NCBI RefSeq assembly: GCF_042159835.1
Contig: NZ_JBBVGT010000002.1
Span: 1,426,001 to 1,490,000, forward strand
Origin: Albibacterium profundi
GTDB lineage: Bacteria; Bacteroidota; Bacteroidia; Sphingobacteriales; Sphingobacteriaceae
DNA length: 64,000 nt
Direction of reading: 5' to 3'
Shown here: in pieces, positions 25,083-33,940 of the stretch
Numbering within the stretch: the first letter of the stretch is position 1
Layout: every line of letters starts with the position of its first letter
Notes under the pieces: generated by a model
Told to the model about the DNA's origin: nothing
Seen by the model: only the letters and a program-made list of their open reading frames with translations
Database searches by the model: none
Position numbers and translations under genes: made by a program

Positions 25083-26498
25083 CTAATCTATAATTCTTCC
25101 TATCAATGTAGCTGAAGTACAGGTTTCGCCAATTACATTTACGTAATCTCCAATTTTATATGATCCTTTTGGAAAAACAACCATCGCGTTCTGATCATTC
25201 CTGCCACAATAATCTTGGTCTGATTTTTTTGAATAACCCTCTATCAAAACTCGGTGTACTTTCCCAATTTGATTTTCTAGCCTGAATAAGCTATGCCCAC
25301 GTTGTTTGTGCACTATTTCTGTGAGGCGACGTTTCTTAACTTCCTCTGGAACATCATCTTCGTATCGTTTAGCTGCCAAGGTTCCAGGTCGTTCCGAGTA
25401 TGTAAACATATATGCGTAATCATACTGCACTAAATCCATAATAGATAACGTATCCTGATGATCCTCCTCAGTTTCTGTACAAAAACCAGATATGATGTCT
25501 GTAGATATCCCACAATCAGGTATGATTCGGCGAATGGCATTAATACGATCTATATACCATTCCCTGCTATAGGTACGGTTCATCAGTTCTAACACACGCG
25601 AGTTCCCAGATTGGATTGGTAAGTGAATATAATTACATATGTTCGGGTACTTTGCAATGGTATGGAGAACTTCGTCGGTAATATCTTTTGGGTGGGAAGT
25701 AGAAAAACGCACTCTCAACAAAGGGCTCACATCTGCAACCAATGCCAAGAGCTTTGCAAAATTGACGATTTCTTCGTCATTTTCACCTTTATGTTTATAT
25801 GAATCCACATTTTGCCCCAATAAAGTTACTTCACGATAACCAGCTTCAAACAGATCCTTCGCTTCTTTGACGATGGATTCCGGATCTCTGCTACGTTCCC
25901 GTCCGCGCGTAAATGGCACAACGCAGAATGAACACATATTGTCGCAACCACGCATGATCGAAATAAAGGCCGTGATGCCATTTGAGTTTAAACGAACCGG
26001 ACTAATGTCAGCGTAGGTCTCTTCTCTGGAAAGAAGAACGTTCACTGAGCGGTTCCCATCTTCAACTTTGGCGATTAAATTTGGCAAATCGCGATAAGCA
26101 TCAGGACCTACTACTAAATCTACCAATTTCTCTTCTTCCAGGAATTTAGACTTTAGCCGCTCTGCCATACAACCTAGAACACCGACAATCATGCCTGGAT
26201 TTTCGCGTTTGGCTCGCTTAAAATCTCCCAAGCGAGTACGAACACGTTGCTCTGCGTTTTCGCGGATCGAACAGGTATTGATAAAGACAACATCAGCATC
26301 ATTATAATAACCCGTCGTTTCAAAACCGTTGTCTAATAAAATAGAAGCCACGATTTCACTGTCCGAAAAATTCATTTGGCAGCCGTAACTCTCAATATAA
26401 AGTTTCCTCCTCCCTTTACCTGGCTCTTTTTCTAAAAGAAGCGCTTCGCCTTGGCGAGCTTCATCATGTACTTTTGATTGGATAGGTGATTCTAACAT
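25083..26498 (-). CDS. miaB: tRNA-2-methylthio-N6-dimethylallyladenosine synthase
   Basis: A 471-residue methylthiotransferase. Cys40 (SYGCQMNFSDSEIV), Cys76 (NTCSIRENAEQRVR) and Cys110 (LGCMAERL) ligate the first cluster; Cys185, Cys189 and Cys192 (RGCDNMCSFC) form the radical-SAM cluster. The TRAM domain closes the C-terminus. The motif set fits MiaB, which modifies A37 of tRNAs, rather than RimO or MtaB. It heads the minus-strand run toward secG. A good -7 element and a palindromic TGACA-N3-TGTCA site lie just upstream. Confidence 0.93.
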   Translation of the reverse strand: MLESPIQSKVHDEARQGEALLLEKEPGKGRRKLYIESYGCQMNFSDSEIVASILLDNGFETTGYYNDADVVFINTCSIRENAEQRVRTRLGDFKRAKRENPGMIVGVLGCMAERLKSKFLEEEKLVDLVVGPDAYRDLPNLIAKVEDGNRSVNVLLSREETYADISPVRLNSNGITAFISIMRGCDNMCSFCVVPFTRGRERSRDPESIVKEAKDLFEAGYREVTLLGQNVDSYKHKGENDEEIVNFAKLLALVADVSPLLRVRFSTSHPKDITDEVLHTIAKYPNICNYIHLPIQSGNSRVLELMNRTYSREWYIDRINAIRRIIPDCGISTDIISGFCTETEEDHQDTLSIMDLVQYDYAYMFTYSERPGTLAAKRYEDDVPEEVKKRRLTEIVHKQRGHSLFRLENQIGKVHRVLIEGYSKKSDQDYCGRNDQNAMVVFPKGSYKIGDYVNVIGETCTSATLIGRIID

Positions 26499-26518
26499 TT
26501 ACTTCTAATTTCAAACGA

Positions 26519-26526
26519 CAAAGATA
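26519..26526 (-). promoter_or_regulatory. -7 element of miaB
   Basis: TATCTTTG on the minus strand, 20 bases before the ATG. The preceding T-run gives no sharp -33. Confidence 0.6.
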
Positions 26527-26543
26527 CAAAAAAAAGACGAAAA

Positions 26544-26556
26544 TGACAGTTTGTCA
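26544..26556. promoter_or_regulatory. palindrome TGACA-N3-TGTCA upstream of miaB
   Basis: A perfect 13-base palindrome, 17 bases upstream of the miaB -7 element and thus over its -33 region. It lies in the divergent spacer before the AsmA-like pair and could affect both. Confidence 0.45.
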
Positions 26557-26679
26557 GGTAACGATTATTTTATTTTACCCTCAGCTAACTATTCAAGGCT
26601 TTGATTGTTACTATAGCCAAGTAGTGTAGGTTTTAAAAATTAAGATAACCTGACTCACGCACTTATTAAAGGAACATCT

Positions 26680-28359
26680 ATGAATAAAATGAATACCCAC
26701 AGCCATAAGAGAAATAAATGGAGAAAGCTGGTAATTTGGTTCGGAATCGTGCTTGGGGTTATTGTAATAGCCTTAGTAATTGGCGGTTTTATGCTTCAGA
26801 ATAGCATGCCTGAAAAGCTCAAAGAACGGGTGGCTAAAGAAAGCAACGGTGTTTATCAACTGAACTTCACCGATATGAACGTAAGTTTGTTGAGAGGTGC
26901 AGTCACATTAGAGAATGTCAGCTTATTGCCAGACACAGCAGCATATTTTCATTCCGCCGACAGCAGTCGTTCTGCCAGCCTTTTTGAAGTCGACCTGAAC
27001 TCTCTCTCCATTTCTGGGGTGAATGTGCTGAAGTTGCTTTTTAAAAAAGAAATACAACTTTCTACCATAACACTCAACCGTCCCAATTTGACCCTCTTGT
27101 CGATGCGGGATACAGTCGACCGTAACGAGGTTGAGAAAACCTTGTATGATAAAATGCCGGATTTCCTCAAGGAAACCGAAATAGAATTGCTTCGAGTGAA
27201 TGAGCTTTCTTTTGTCGAACAAAAAGGTGGAGATACCACTGAAAGGGGAGGACGTTTATCGGGCCTGTCTTTCGCGTTGGAGTCAATCTATATCGATTCA
27301 TTGCGAACTAGTGATACAACCGCATTTTGGTTCTGCGACGATGTGCGAATCGATAGTCGGAACGTTAAATACGAATCGGCCGATGGTATGTATATTTTCG
27401 ACATAGCGTCTGTCCAATCTTCACTAAAAGACGGTTTTCTCAATATTTCGAATTTTAAACTCACACCACAATATCCAGAGATCGAGTTTTCGCAGCGATT
27501 GGGGACAGAAGGTGACCGCTACCAAATTGTCGTTGAAGATATTAAAGCGAGCGAAATAAATTTCAAAGATTTAGAACTGAATGAGGTGTTGAAGTTATCA
27601 ACGTTGAGTTTGGAAGATGCTGAACTACGAATATTTAATAATAAAACCCTTCCCGAAAGTGGTAAGATAAAGGCGGAGAATTTTCCAAATATAGCCATGA
27701 AGCGCCTTGGACTGCCAACAACGATTGATACACTGCTGATGAAAAACTTCGCTGTTTATTATAAGGAGATGAGTCCCAAATCTGAGAAAGCGGGTACGGT
27801 ATTCTTTACCAACTTGTACGGTACACTTAGAAACGTAACGAATGATAGTAGCCGATGGGAGTCTGATTCTTGGTGCAGGTCTGACTTTAAGACTAATTTT
27901 ATGGGTAAAGTGCCGTTAAAGGTCAATTTAAACCTCAATATGGCTGATAAGGATGGTGAGTTCAATTATAAGGGGTCTCTGGGCAAAGGAAACGCGAAAC
28001 TGTTTAATCAGTTCGCTGAACCTCTCGGATTAGCAAGAATTGAAAAGGGTGTTATTAATCAAGTTACTTTTTCCATTAACGCCAATCGCTACGGTTCATC
28101 AGGAACAGTGCAAGCATTGTATGATAATATAGAGATTAGTCTCTTGGATAAAGACGGTAATGTATTAAAGAAGAAGGGCTTCCTTTCGTTTTTAGCAAAT
28201 TCGCTTATTGTTAAGAATAGTAACCCTCGTAAAGAGGGAGAGGAGCCAATATCCGCAGAAATATCTCATTTACACCCGCAAGACAAATCATTTTTTAATT
28301 TGATGTGGAAGAGTATTTATGCTGGATTAAAGGTAAATTTAGGCATTCCAGATTTATAG
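26680..28359 (+). CDS. AsmA/DUF748-like envelope protein, first of a tandem pair
   Basis: A 559-residue protein with a basic N-terminus (HSHKRNKWRK), one membrane helix (about residues 19-41) and a long periplasmic region of repeated short beta strands, as in AsmA-like proteins. SLLRGAVTLENVSLLPDT (about 68-85) resembles the start of an AsmA repeat. The C-terminus (SLIVKNSNPRKE, then FFNLMWKSIYAGLK) matches the end of the next protein, so the two are paralogues. AsmA-like proteins are linked to lipid traffic and outer-membrane integrity; the role here is inferred. AAAGGA before the ATG may be a ribosome site. Confidence 0.72.
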   Translation: MNKMNTHSHKRNKWRKLVIWFGIVLGVIVIALVIGGFMLQNSMPEKLKERVAKESNGVYQLNFTDMNVSLLRGAVTLENVSLLPDTAAYFHSADSSRSASLFEVDLNSLSISGVNVLKLLFKKEIQLSTITLNRPNLTLLSMRDTVDRNEVEKTLYDKMPDFLKETEIELLRVNELSFVEQKGGDTTERGGRLSGLSFALESIYIDSLRTSDTTAFWFCDDVRIDSRNVKYESADGMYIFDIASVQSSLKDGFLNISNFKLTPQYPEIEFSQRLGTEGDRYQIVVEDIKASEINFKDLELNEVLKLSTLSLEDAELRIFNNKTLPESGKIKAENFPNIAMKRLGLPTTIDTLLMKNFAVYYKEMSPKSEKAGTVFFTNLYGTLRNVTNDSSRWESDSWCRSDFKTNFMGKVPLKVNLNLNMADKDGEFNYKGSLGKGNAKLFNQFAEPLGLARIEKGVINQVTFSINANRYGSSGTVQALYDNIEISLLDKDGNVLKKKGFLSFLANSLIVKNSNPRKEGEEPISAEISHLHPQDKSFFNLMWKSIYAGLKVNLGIPDL

Positions 28360-28367
28360 CAAACTAT

Positions 28368-30131
28368 ATGAATAAAGCTTTAAAAATCGTCCTCGCGATA
28401 TTCTTATTTATTATCATCGCCGTTTTGGCTGGGTCTTGGTATTTAAGTAAACATTGGCGGCCGATCCTCAATGAACGTCTACAGGTGTTGGTAAGTTCGT
28501 CATCTGATAGCCTATATACCCTGACTTATGACGATTTGGAGTTTAGTTGGTACCGTGGTTATGCATCTCTGACCAATGTGGCTTTGAAGCCGAATCAGGC
28601 AGTATTCGACAGGATGAAAGCTGATAGTTTAGCACCGGATAATCAATACTCGATTCAGGTCGGCTTGGTTGAAATAAAGAATTTTCATCCAAGTCGATTA
28701 TATCGACAACAAAAGCTCAATATCGATGATATTATATTGGTGGATCCAGTAGTTTCAGTTATCAATGAAACCATGCCCAAAAAAGATACAATCGAAGTTA
28801 AAGATCAACGAACGTTGTATCAAAAAATATCGAAGCTATTGAAAGAGATTCGGGTTGATAATTTTAACGTCAATAACCTGACACTTACCTATCAGAATAA
28901 CAATACCGATGATAGTATCACTACTCGTTTGAAAAATATCAACTTACAGGTCAGTGACATCTTACTCGACTCGCTCTCAGGTCAGGATACTTCTCGAATT
29001 TACTATTCGAAAGGAGTCCATTTTAAAATGAAAAACTATCGGATAGCCACTCGTGACAGTCTTTATCATGTCAACCTTTCGGATATCGATTTCTCTACGG
29101 CGGCGAAAGAACTCAAAATCGACCATGTTGCGTTAGTCCCTCGCTATAATAAAGATGAATTTTATGAAATGGCAGCGAAGCCGACGGAGCGCTTCGAGCT
29201 ATCATTCGATTCGTTGCTTATTCAGGGAATTGACATACCCCGTTTATTAGAATCCCAGCAGTTTCGGGCAACTAAAATTAGCACATCCGGCGGAGATATG
29301 GAGGTGGCCGCCAATACAAATTACCCAAAGCCGGTAACGGATAAAAGAGGGAAGGACCCTCATCAACAGATTTTAAAATTGGCCTGGAATATCGGAGTAG
29401 ACACCCTTCATCTTAGCAATATGAATATCGTTTACGAAGAGCTTAGTAAGGTAACACAACAGAGAGGGAAGATCTCTTTCAATAATTCCGAGATTTCCTT
29501 ATACAACATAACGAACGATTCACTCTTGCTCAGTCGCTCCCCCCATCTAAAAGCGGAAGTGCGAACAAAGTTTATGAATGCGGCATCGTTAGATGTTCAT
29601 TTTGATTTTAATATGTTATCGGAGATAGGCGCCTTCCAATATCATGGAAAGCTGGGTGCAATGAATGGGCGGGTGCTAAATCAAGTATTGAAACCATTGG
29701 CGCAAATTGAAATCAATTCCGCAGATATACGGTCTTTAGCGTTCAACTTTAAAATAGATCAGCGTAAATCAGTTGGAACGGTCGACTTCCGGTATGATAA
29801 TTTGAAAGTCAAGTTATTGATGCTAGAAGATAAAGGAGCCATCATTTCTAAAAGAAAATTGGCTTCATCACTTGCTACCACCGTTATCATTAATAGTAGT
29901 AACCCCGATGGGATAGGGAAGTATACACGCGGAAATGTGTATTACAATCGGCCTCAGTCTTATGCATTCTTTAAAATTATCTGGAAAAGCCTTTTTCAGG
30001 GCATAAAAACAAGTGCCGGTGTCAGTGAAGAGCGAGAAGCTAAATTAAAAAATACTGCCAAAGACACGAAACGCGCCGCAAAAAAGGTAGGCTCCTTTAT
30101 AAAGGGAATTTTCAAAAAGAAAGAAGAGTAG
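28368..30131 (+). CDS. AsmA/DUF748-like envelope protein, second of a tandem pair
   Basis: The frame reaches back into the previous gene (28305), but ATG 28368, eight bases after that gene's stop, begins MNKALKIVLAIFLFIII, a natural N-terminal membrane anchor; this gives 587 residues. The periplasmic region has the same short-strand pattern and the same closing block (VIINSSNPDG, FFKIIWKSLFQGIK) as the first gene. A K/R-rich tail of about 35 residues follows, so the far end may bind acidic lipid or peptidoglycan. The two are probably co-transcribed and may work together. The stop lies in a hairpin shared with ilvE. Confidence 0.72.
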   Translation: MNKALKIVLAIFLFIIIAVLAGSWYLSKHWRPILNERLQVLVSSSSDSLYTLTYDDLEFSWYRGYASLTNVALKPNQAVFDRMKADSLAPDNQYSIQVGLVEIKNFHPSRLYRQQKLNIDDIILVDPVVSVINETMPKKDTIEVKDQRTLYQKISKLLKEIRVDNFNVNNLTLTYQNNNTDDSITTRLKNINLQVSDILLDSLSGQDTSRIYYSKGVHFKMKNYRIATRDSLYHVNLSDIDFSTAAKELKIDHVALVPRYNKDEFYEMAAKPTERFELSFDSLLIQGIDIPRLLESQQFRATKISTSGGDMEVAANTNYPKPVTDKRGKDPHQQILKLAWNIGVDTLHLSNMNIVYEELSKVTQQRGKISFNNSEISLYNITNDSLLLSRSPHLKAEVRTKFMNAASLDVHFDFNMLSEIGAFQYHGKLGAMNGRVLNQVLKPLAQIEINSADIRSLAFNFKIDQRKSVGTVDFRYDNLKVKLLMLEDKGAIISKRKLASSLATTVIINSSNPDGIGKYTRGNVYYNRPQSYAFFKIIWKSLFQGIKTSAGVSEEREAKLKNTAKDTKRAAKKVGSFIKGIFKKKEE

Positions 30132-30160
30132 AATTTAGTGCTTAATCAAGCACTAAATTC
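30131..30160. terminator. hairpin between the AsmA-like pair and ilvE
   Basis: Perfect 13-bp stem (30131-30143 and 30148-30160) with a four-base loop. It overlaps the last base of the plus-strand stop and the C-terminal codons of ilvE. No T-run, so a bidirectional 3' end is likely but not certain. Confidence 0.5.
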
Positions 30161-31206
30161 CAGCCAAATTCATCTTCGATGCGACCGTAACGCAAATCGT
30201 TCAGATAGGCAAGTACTTTATTGGAGAAAGCGCGGGTTGCCGGATCACTTAATTTGTAAACCTTCCCTTCATGCCCTATTTCAACTATTGGTGTTAAAGT
30301 TGCCGCCGTCCCCGCCGCAAATGCTTCGGTGACTGATCCATCCTCAATTCCATTGATCAGTTCCTCTATAGATACTTTCCTTGATTCGGTTTTCAAACCC
30401 CATTTCTTGGCGATATCCATAATGCTCAAGCGTGTAATTCCACGTAAGATAGTTTCAGAAGAAGGTGTTATCAGCGTGTCGTCCATAATGAAGAGCAAGT
30501 TGGCTGTTCCCGCTTCTTCTATATAGGCGTGTTCTTTCGCATCGGTCCACATCAGTTGATCGAAACCTTCTTCCTGCGCTAAGCGAGTCGGATGAAGCGA
30601 TAATGCGTAGTTGCCAGCATTTTTTGAAAAACCAACACCGCCTTCTGCTGCACGTGTAAAATGGGTTTCAATCTTAACTCGTAAAGGCTTATTATAATAG
30701 GCGCCGACCGGACTCGTGATGATTAGGAACTTGTAACTGGCAGAAGGGTGTACCCCAAGGGCAGCCTCAGTTGCAAACATATACGGACGAATATAAAGTG
30801 ACGTACCTGGATTTTTAGGAACCCAATCTCTATCTGTTCTAATCAGCTCTTTCATGCCTTCAAGAAAAATTTCTTCCGGCACTTCCGGCATTTCAAGTCG
30901 CGCAGCCGACTTGTTAAAGCGGATATGATTTTGGTCTGGACGAAAAATGCTGATCTGTCCATTCTCCAGGCTATAAGCTTTAATCCCTTCAAAGATTGCT
31001 TGTCCATAATGCAAAGCAGATGCCGCAGGGCTCAAAGACAGGTTCTCGTAAGGAACGACCTTCACACTTTGCCAGCTACCGTTGTCATATTCTGCCAACA
31101 ACATGTGGTCTGACATGATTTTTCCAAAATTAAGATTTTCAAAATCTACTTGAGCTAAACGCGAATTTTGAGTTTGCTCAACGGCTATAGAATGCACTTT
31201 TTCCAC
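30142..31206 (-). CDS. ilvE: branched-chain amino-acid aminotransferase
   Basis: A 354-residue fold-type IV PLP enzyme of the longer (class II) branched-chain group. ALHYGQAIFEGIKAY (about residues 65-79), YIRPYMFATE, GVGFSKNAGNYALS (PLP lysine about 203) and EAGTANLLFIMDDTLITP are family signatures. It transaminates leucine, isoleucine and valine in the cytoplasm. The start is GTG at 31206; an ATG further in would remove conserved sequence. It appears monocistronic, convergent with the AsmA-like pair and divergent from the thioredoxin gene. Confidence 0.93.
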   Translation of the reverse strand: MEKVHSIAVEQTQNSRLAQVDFENLNFGKIMSDHMLLAEYDNGSWQSVKVVPYENLSLSPAASALHYGQAIFEGIKAYSLENGQISIFRPDQNHIRFNKSAARLEMPEVPEEIFLEGMKELIRTDRDWVPKNPGTSLYIRPYMFATEAALGVHPSASYKFLIITSPVGAYYNKPLRVKIETHFTRAAEGGVGFSKNAGNYALSLHPTRLAQEEGFDQLMWTDAKEHAYIEEAGTANLLFIMDDTLITPSSETILRGITRLSIMDIAKKWGLKTESRKVSIEELINGIEDGSVTEAFAAGTAATLTPIVEIGHEGKVYKLSDPATRAFSNKVLAYLNDLRYGRIEDEFGWNLVLD

Positions 31207-31300
31207 GATAAACGTTGTTTAAATATTTATGTGCAATTTACAAAAAAAGAACAATTAACATTTAGAATATTTGTTTTTTAGGTTTTTGCCATTATATATG

Positions 31301-31308
31301 TACTTTTG
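31301..31308 (+). promoter_or_regulatory. -7 element of the TlpA-like gene
   Basis: TACTTTTG, 43 bases before the ATG. TTTTTAGG about 20 bases upstream is a partial -33. Confidence 0.45.
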
Positions 31309-31351
31309 ATTTCAACGTTATATAATTTAAAACTCAAAAAAATAAGATACA

Positions 31352-32482
31352 ATGAATAAAAAAGCACTATTATGCTCGTTAGCAGCATTGCCATTCATGG
31401 CATTTGCTCAACAAAGCTTTACAATAAAAGGACAGCTGGGATCTATCTCTTCCCCTGCCAAGGCTTACCTTCTTTACTCAAACGAAGGAGAGAGGATAAC
31501 GGATTCAGCAACCATTGAAAATGGTACGTTCACTTTTTCAGGTACGGTAAATGAGCCAACTTCGGCAACATTAGCTATCGACCCAGACGGTGTAGGAATG
31601 AGCCAGTTAAGAGATCCGGATCGTACTACCCTATATTTGGAAGATGGTACGATCACACTAAAAGCAGATAGTTTGGTGGCAGAGGCAGAACTTGGTGGAA
31701 CTCCGTTGAACGTAGATCAGAAAAAAATGAACGTACGTCTAGACGAGGTAAATGCGAAGCGCCAGCAATTCTTAGCTGATTATGCTGCAGCGAGTGACGA
31801 GCAGAAACAAGATCCGGCTTTCGGTGAAAAGATGAATGCTCGCTATGAACTGATCCAGGAGGAAAGAGATGAAGTGCTGAAGCAATTTATTGTCGAAAAT
31901 CCTAACTCATTACTGAGTTTAGAAGCGTTGATTGATTATGCGGGATACGCACCGGAATTTTCGGAAGTTGACCCACTGTTGTCTGCGCTTTCTCCTGAAT
32001 TACAACAACATGAAAAAGGGCTTGCTTTAAGAAAGACTTTAGATATTGCTAAAACAGTGGCTATCGGCGCGGTTGCACCTGATTTTACGCAGAATGATCC
32101 CGACGGTAAGCCCGTTTCTCTTTCGTCATTCCGTGGCCAATATGTGTTAATTGATTTCTGGGCTAGCTGGTGTGGGCCTTGTCGTCAAGAGAACCCAAAC
32201 CTGGTTGCTGCCTATCACAAGTTTAAAGATGATAACTTCACTGTATTTGGTGTATCCTTAGATCGCGAAACTGGTAGAGATGCTTGGTTGAAAGCGATCG
32301 AAGATGATAAATTAGAATGGACACAAGTATCAGATCTTAAATTTTGGGAAAACGAAGCTGCACAGCTGTATGGTGTACGGGCGATTCCGCAAAACTTCTT
32401 AATCGGTCCCGACGGGAAAATTGTTGATAAAAACTTACGGGGTGAAAAGCTTCATACCCGGTTGGCAGAACTGCTAAAGTAA
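31352..32482 (+). CDS. TlpA-like thiol-disulfide oxidoreductase with N-terminal DUF4369 domain
   Basis: A 376-residue exported protein. A signal peptide ends PFMAFAQ (about residue 20). Residues about 22-120 form a DUF4369 beta domain (FTIKGQLGS, then SATIENGTFTFSG), a helical linker follows, and the thioredoxin-like domain starts near residue 240 with APDFTQNDPDG. The active site is WASWCGPC (about 267-274), with the cis-proline in VRAIPQNFLIGPDG. Such proteins reduce periplasmic disulfides, for example in cytochrome c maturation, or serve as general redox partners in Bacteroidota. The gene is monocistronic and followed by a hairpin. Confidence 0.88.
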   Translation: MNKKALLCSLAALPFMAFAQQSFTIKGQLGSISSPAKAYLLYSNEGERITDSATIENGTFTFSGTVNEPTSATLAIDPDGVGMSQLRDPDRTTLYLEDGTITLKADSLVAEAELGGTPLNVDQKKMNVRLDEVNAKRQQFLADYAAASDEQKQDPAFGEKMNARYELIQEERDEVLKQFIVENPNSLLSLEALIDYAGYAPEFSEVDPLLSALSPELQQHEKGLALRKTLDIAKTVAIGAVAPDFTQNDPDGKPVSLSSFRGQYVLIDFWASWCGPCRQENPNLVAAYHKFKDDNFTVFGVSLDRETGRDAWLKAIEDDKLEWTQVSDLKFWENEAAQLYGVRAIPQNFLIGPDGKIVDKNLRGEKLHTRLAELLK

Positions 32483-32518
32483 AGTATCCAAATTGTGTCT
32501 TGCCCTTCTATGGATGTC

Positions 32519-32565
32519 AAACAGCAAGGCCCCTCAAAACCAGTGTTCGAGGGACCTTGCTGTTT
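32519..32565. terminator. hairpin terminator between the TlpA-like gene and the SerB-like gene
   Basis: Arms 32519-32535 and 32549-32565 pair over 17 positions with one C-A mismatch around a 13-base loop. The T-tract is short (three T), so termination may be partial or bidirectional. Confidence 0.65.
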
Positions 32566-32607
32566 CATGACGCGACTAGCCAAGTGTTTTAATACTAGCT
32601 ACGTATC

Positions 32608-32641
32608 CTAATAGAGCGCTCTAACTAATAGAGCACTCTAA
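32608..32641. repeat. tandem 17-bp repeat at the 3' end of the SerB-like gene
   Basis: Copies 32608-32624 and 32625-32641 differ at one base. The second copy contains the stop and the last four codons, so the final codons appear duplicated just after the stop. Each copy has a self-complementary GAGCRCTC core. Confidence 0.7.
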
Positions 32642-33917
32642 ACTTAATGGTGTGTTCAACCGATTTCAGTTCTTTTAAGACTGTTTTGTCGTATTTTCGG
32701 CTAATATCTGTGATAACATAACCCAGCCCTTTCTTCGTCATCAGAAATTGTGCAACAATATTGATGTCGTGATCTCTTAAGATTCCATTAATTCGAGCCA
32801 TAATTCCCGGAACATTCTCGTGAATATGGATTAGTCGATGCGAATCATTTTTCTGAGGGACATTTAAATTAGGGAAATTCCGACTCATCATCGTGTCACC
32901 ATTGTTAATAAAGTTAGCCATACGGCGAGGGATAAAATCAGCATTTTTCCACTTATTCTTCTTATCATCAAAAAGAACAATTCCGCGATTGCGACAAAAA
33001 TCGCGGTCGATCTGACGTTTACTATTCCCCAAATAACCGATGGTTTTTAATCGTGACGCAGATTCAATCATCTCATTGCTAAGCGATATACCATCTTCCA
33101 AGAGAAGCATGCCCACCTCCTTTAAGTCAGCTTCCTCCAAATTTTTCACCGATACTGTCTTGAAACCATCTTTCTCGAAGAAGTGGGCTGCATGTTTAGG
33201 GATTGACCCCACAAGTAAACAGATGATTCGGTTTTTGGGATAAGAAATAGCCCGCGGAAGTTGATTGATGTACAAAAATTCATCGAAATTCGGAGCTATA
33301 TGGTCGGCTTTTGAAGATACTGAATCCCGTTTGATGTTTTCAGTAAACGCATAAAACTTTTCGATCATACCCGACTCTTTTAATTGAAAGTCAGAGTAAC
33401 CGTCTCCTATTCCATGAATCTCACCTTTCAGCTTAAGTTGTTGAAGTAGTTTTACTTTCCCTCCTTCTTCAGAGAGAGGGTTATTGGCGTCAAAACCGAT
33501 GATATTCCCGTTCACATCAAAAATGAAGGTATTCGCATACACATTCTCTTCTGCGATATGATAATTTTGAACTACTGGACAAATAAACTCTTTAAAACCA
33601 CCGGAAACAATCAGCACGTTATCTGCATTTTCTTTGAAAAATTCTTTGTTTCTTGAAAATGACGCAGATACTTTTTTCTTGAGCTTTTTGATAAGCAACT
33701 CCAAGTGGTCTTTATTGGCATGCAATAGTTGAAGACGTTTATTTAGGCTCTCGCGAAAGGATAGCCTACCTTCCATTGCCAAGGTCGTAAGTGATTCGAT
33801 CTCATCGAGGTAGCGCTGCTTATTTGTGTTGTTTTTTAAGGATATTTTTGCTAATTCATCTAGTGCCTCTACTTGAGTAAAGGTGCTGTCGAAATCGATA
33901 ATATAACTTGTTTTCAT
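32625..33917 (-). CDS. serB: phosphoserine phosphatase (HAD) fused to a 3-phosphoglycerate dehydrogenase remnant and ACT domain
   Basis: A 430-residue protein. Residues 1-220 are an HAD-IB phosphatase: DFDST (8-12, nucleophile region), VSGGFKEF (104-111) and GDGYSD (171-176, metal site). Residues about 227-316 resemble the first substrate-binding segment of SerA (KNRIICLLVGS, SRLKTIGYLGNSKRQIDRDF, RGIVLFD), but the NAD-binding Rossmann domain that should follow is missing. The chain resumes with SerA-like NFPNLNVP and a C-terminal ACT domain (361-430). His366, Asn368 and Asn386 occupy positions of the serine-binding residues of E. coli SerA (344, 346, 364). It should dephosphorylate phosphoserine and may sense L-serine; the feedback role is inferred. 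Confidence 0.85.
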   Translation of the reverse strand: MKTSYIIDFDSTFTQVEALDELAKISLKNNTNKQRYLDEIESLTTLAMEGRLSFRESLNKRLQLLHANKDHLELLIKKLKKKVSASFSRNKEFFKENADNVLIVSGGFKEFICPVVQNYHIAEENVYANTFIFDVNGNIIGFDANNPLSEEGGKVKLLQQLKLKGEIHGIGDGYSDFQLKESGMIEKFYAFTENIKRDSVSSKADHIAPNFDEFLYINQLPRAISYPKNRIICLLVGSIPKHAAHFFEKDGFKTVSVKNLEEADLKEVGMLLLEDGISLSNEMIESASRLKTIGYLGNSKRQIDRDFCRNRGIVLFDDKKNKWKNADFIPRRMANFINNGDTMMSRNFPNLNVPQKNDSHRLIHIHENVPGIMARINGILRDHDINIVAQFLMTKKGLGYVITDISRKYDKTVLKELKSVEHTIKFRVLY

Positions 33918-33940
33918 TTAAATAAATATTGACTGAGTCT

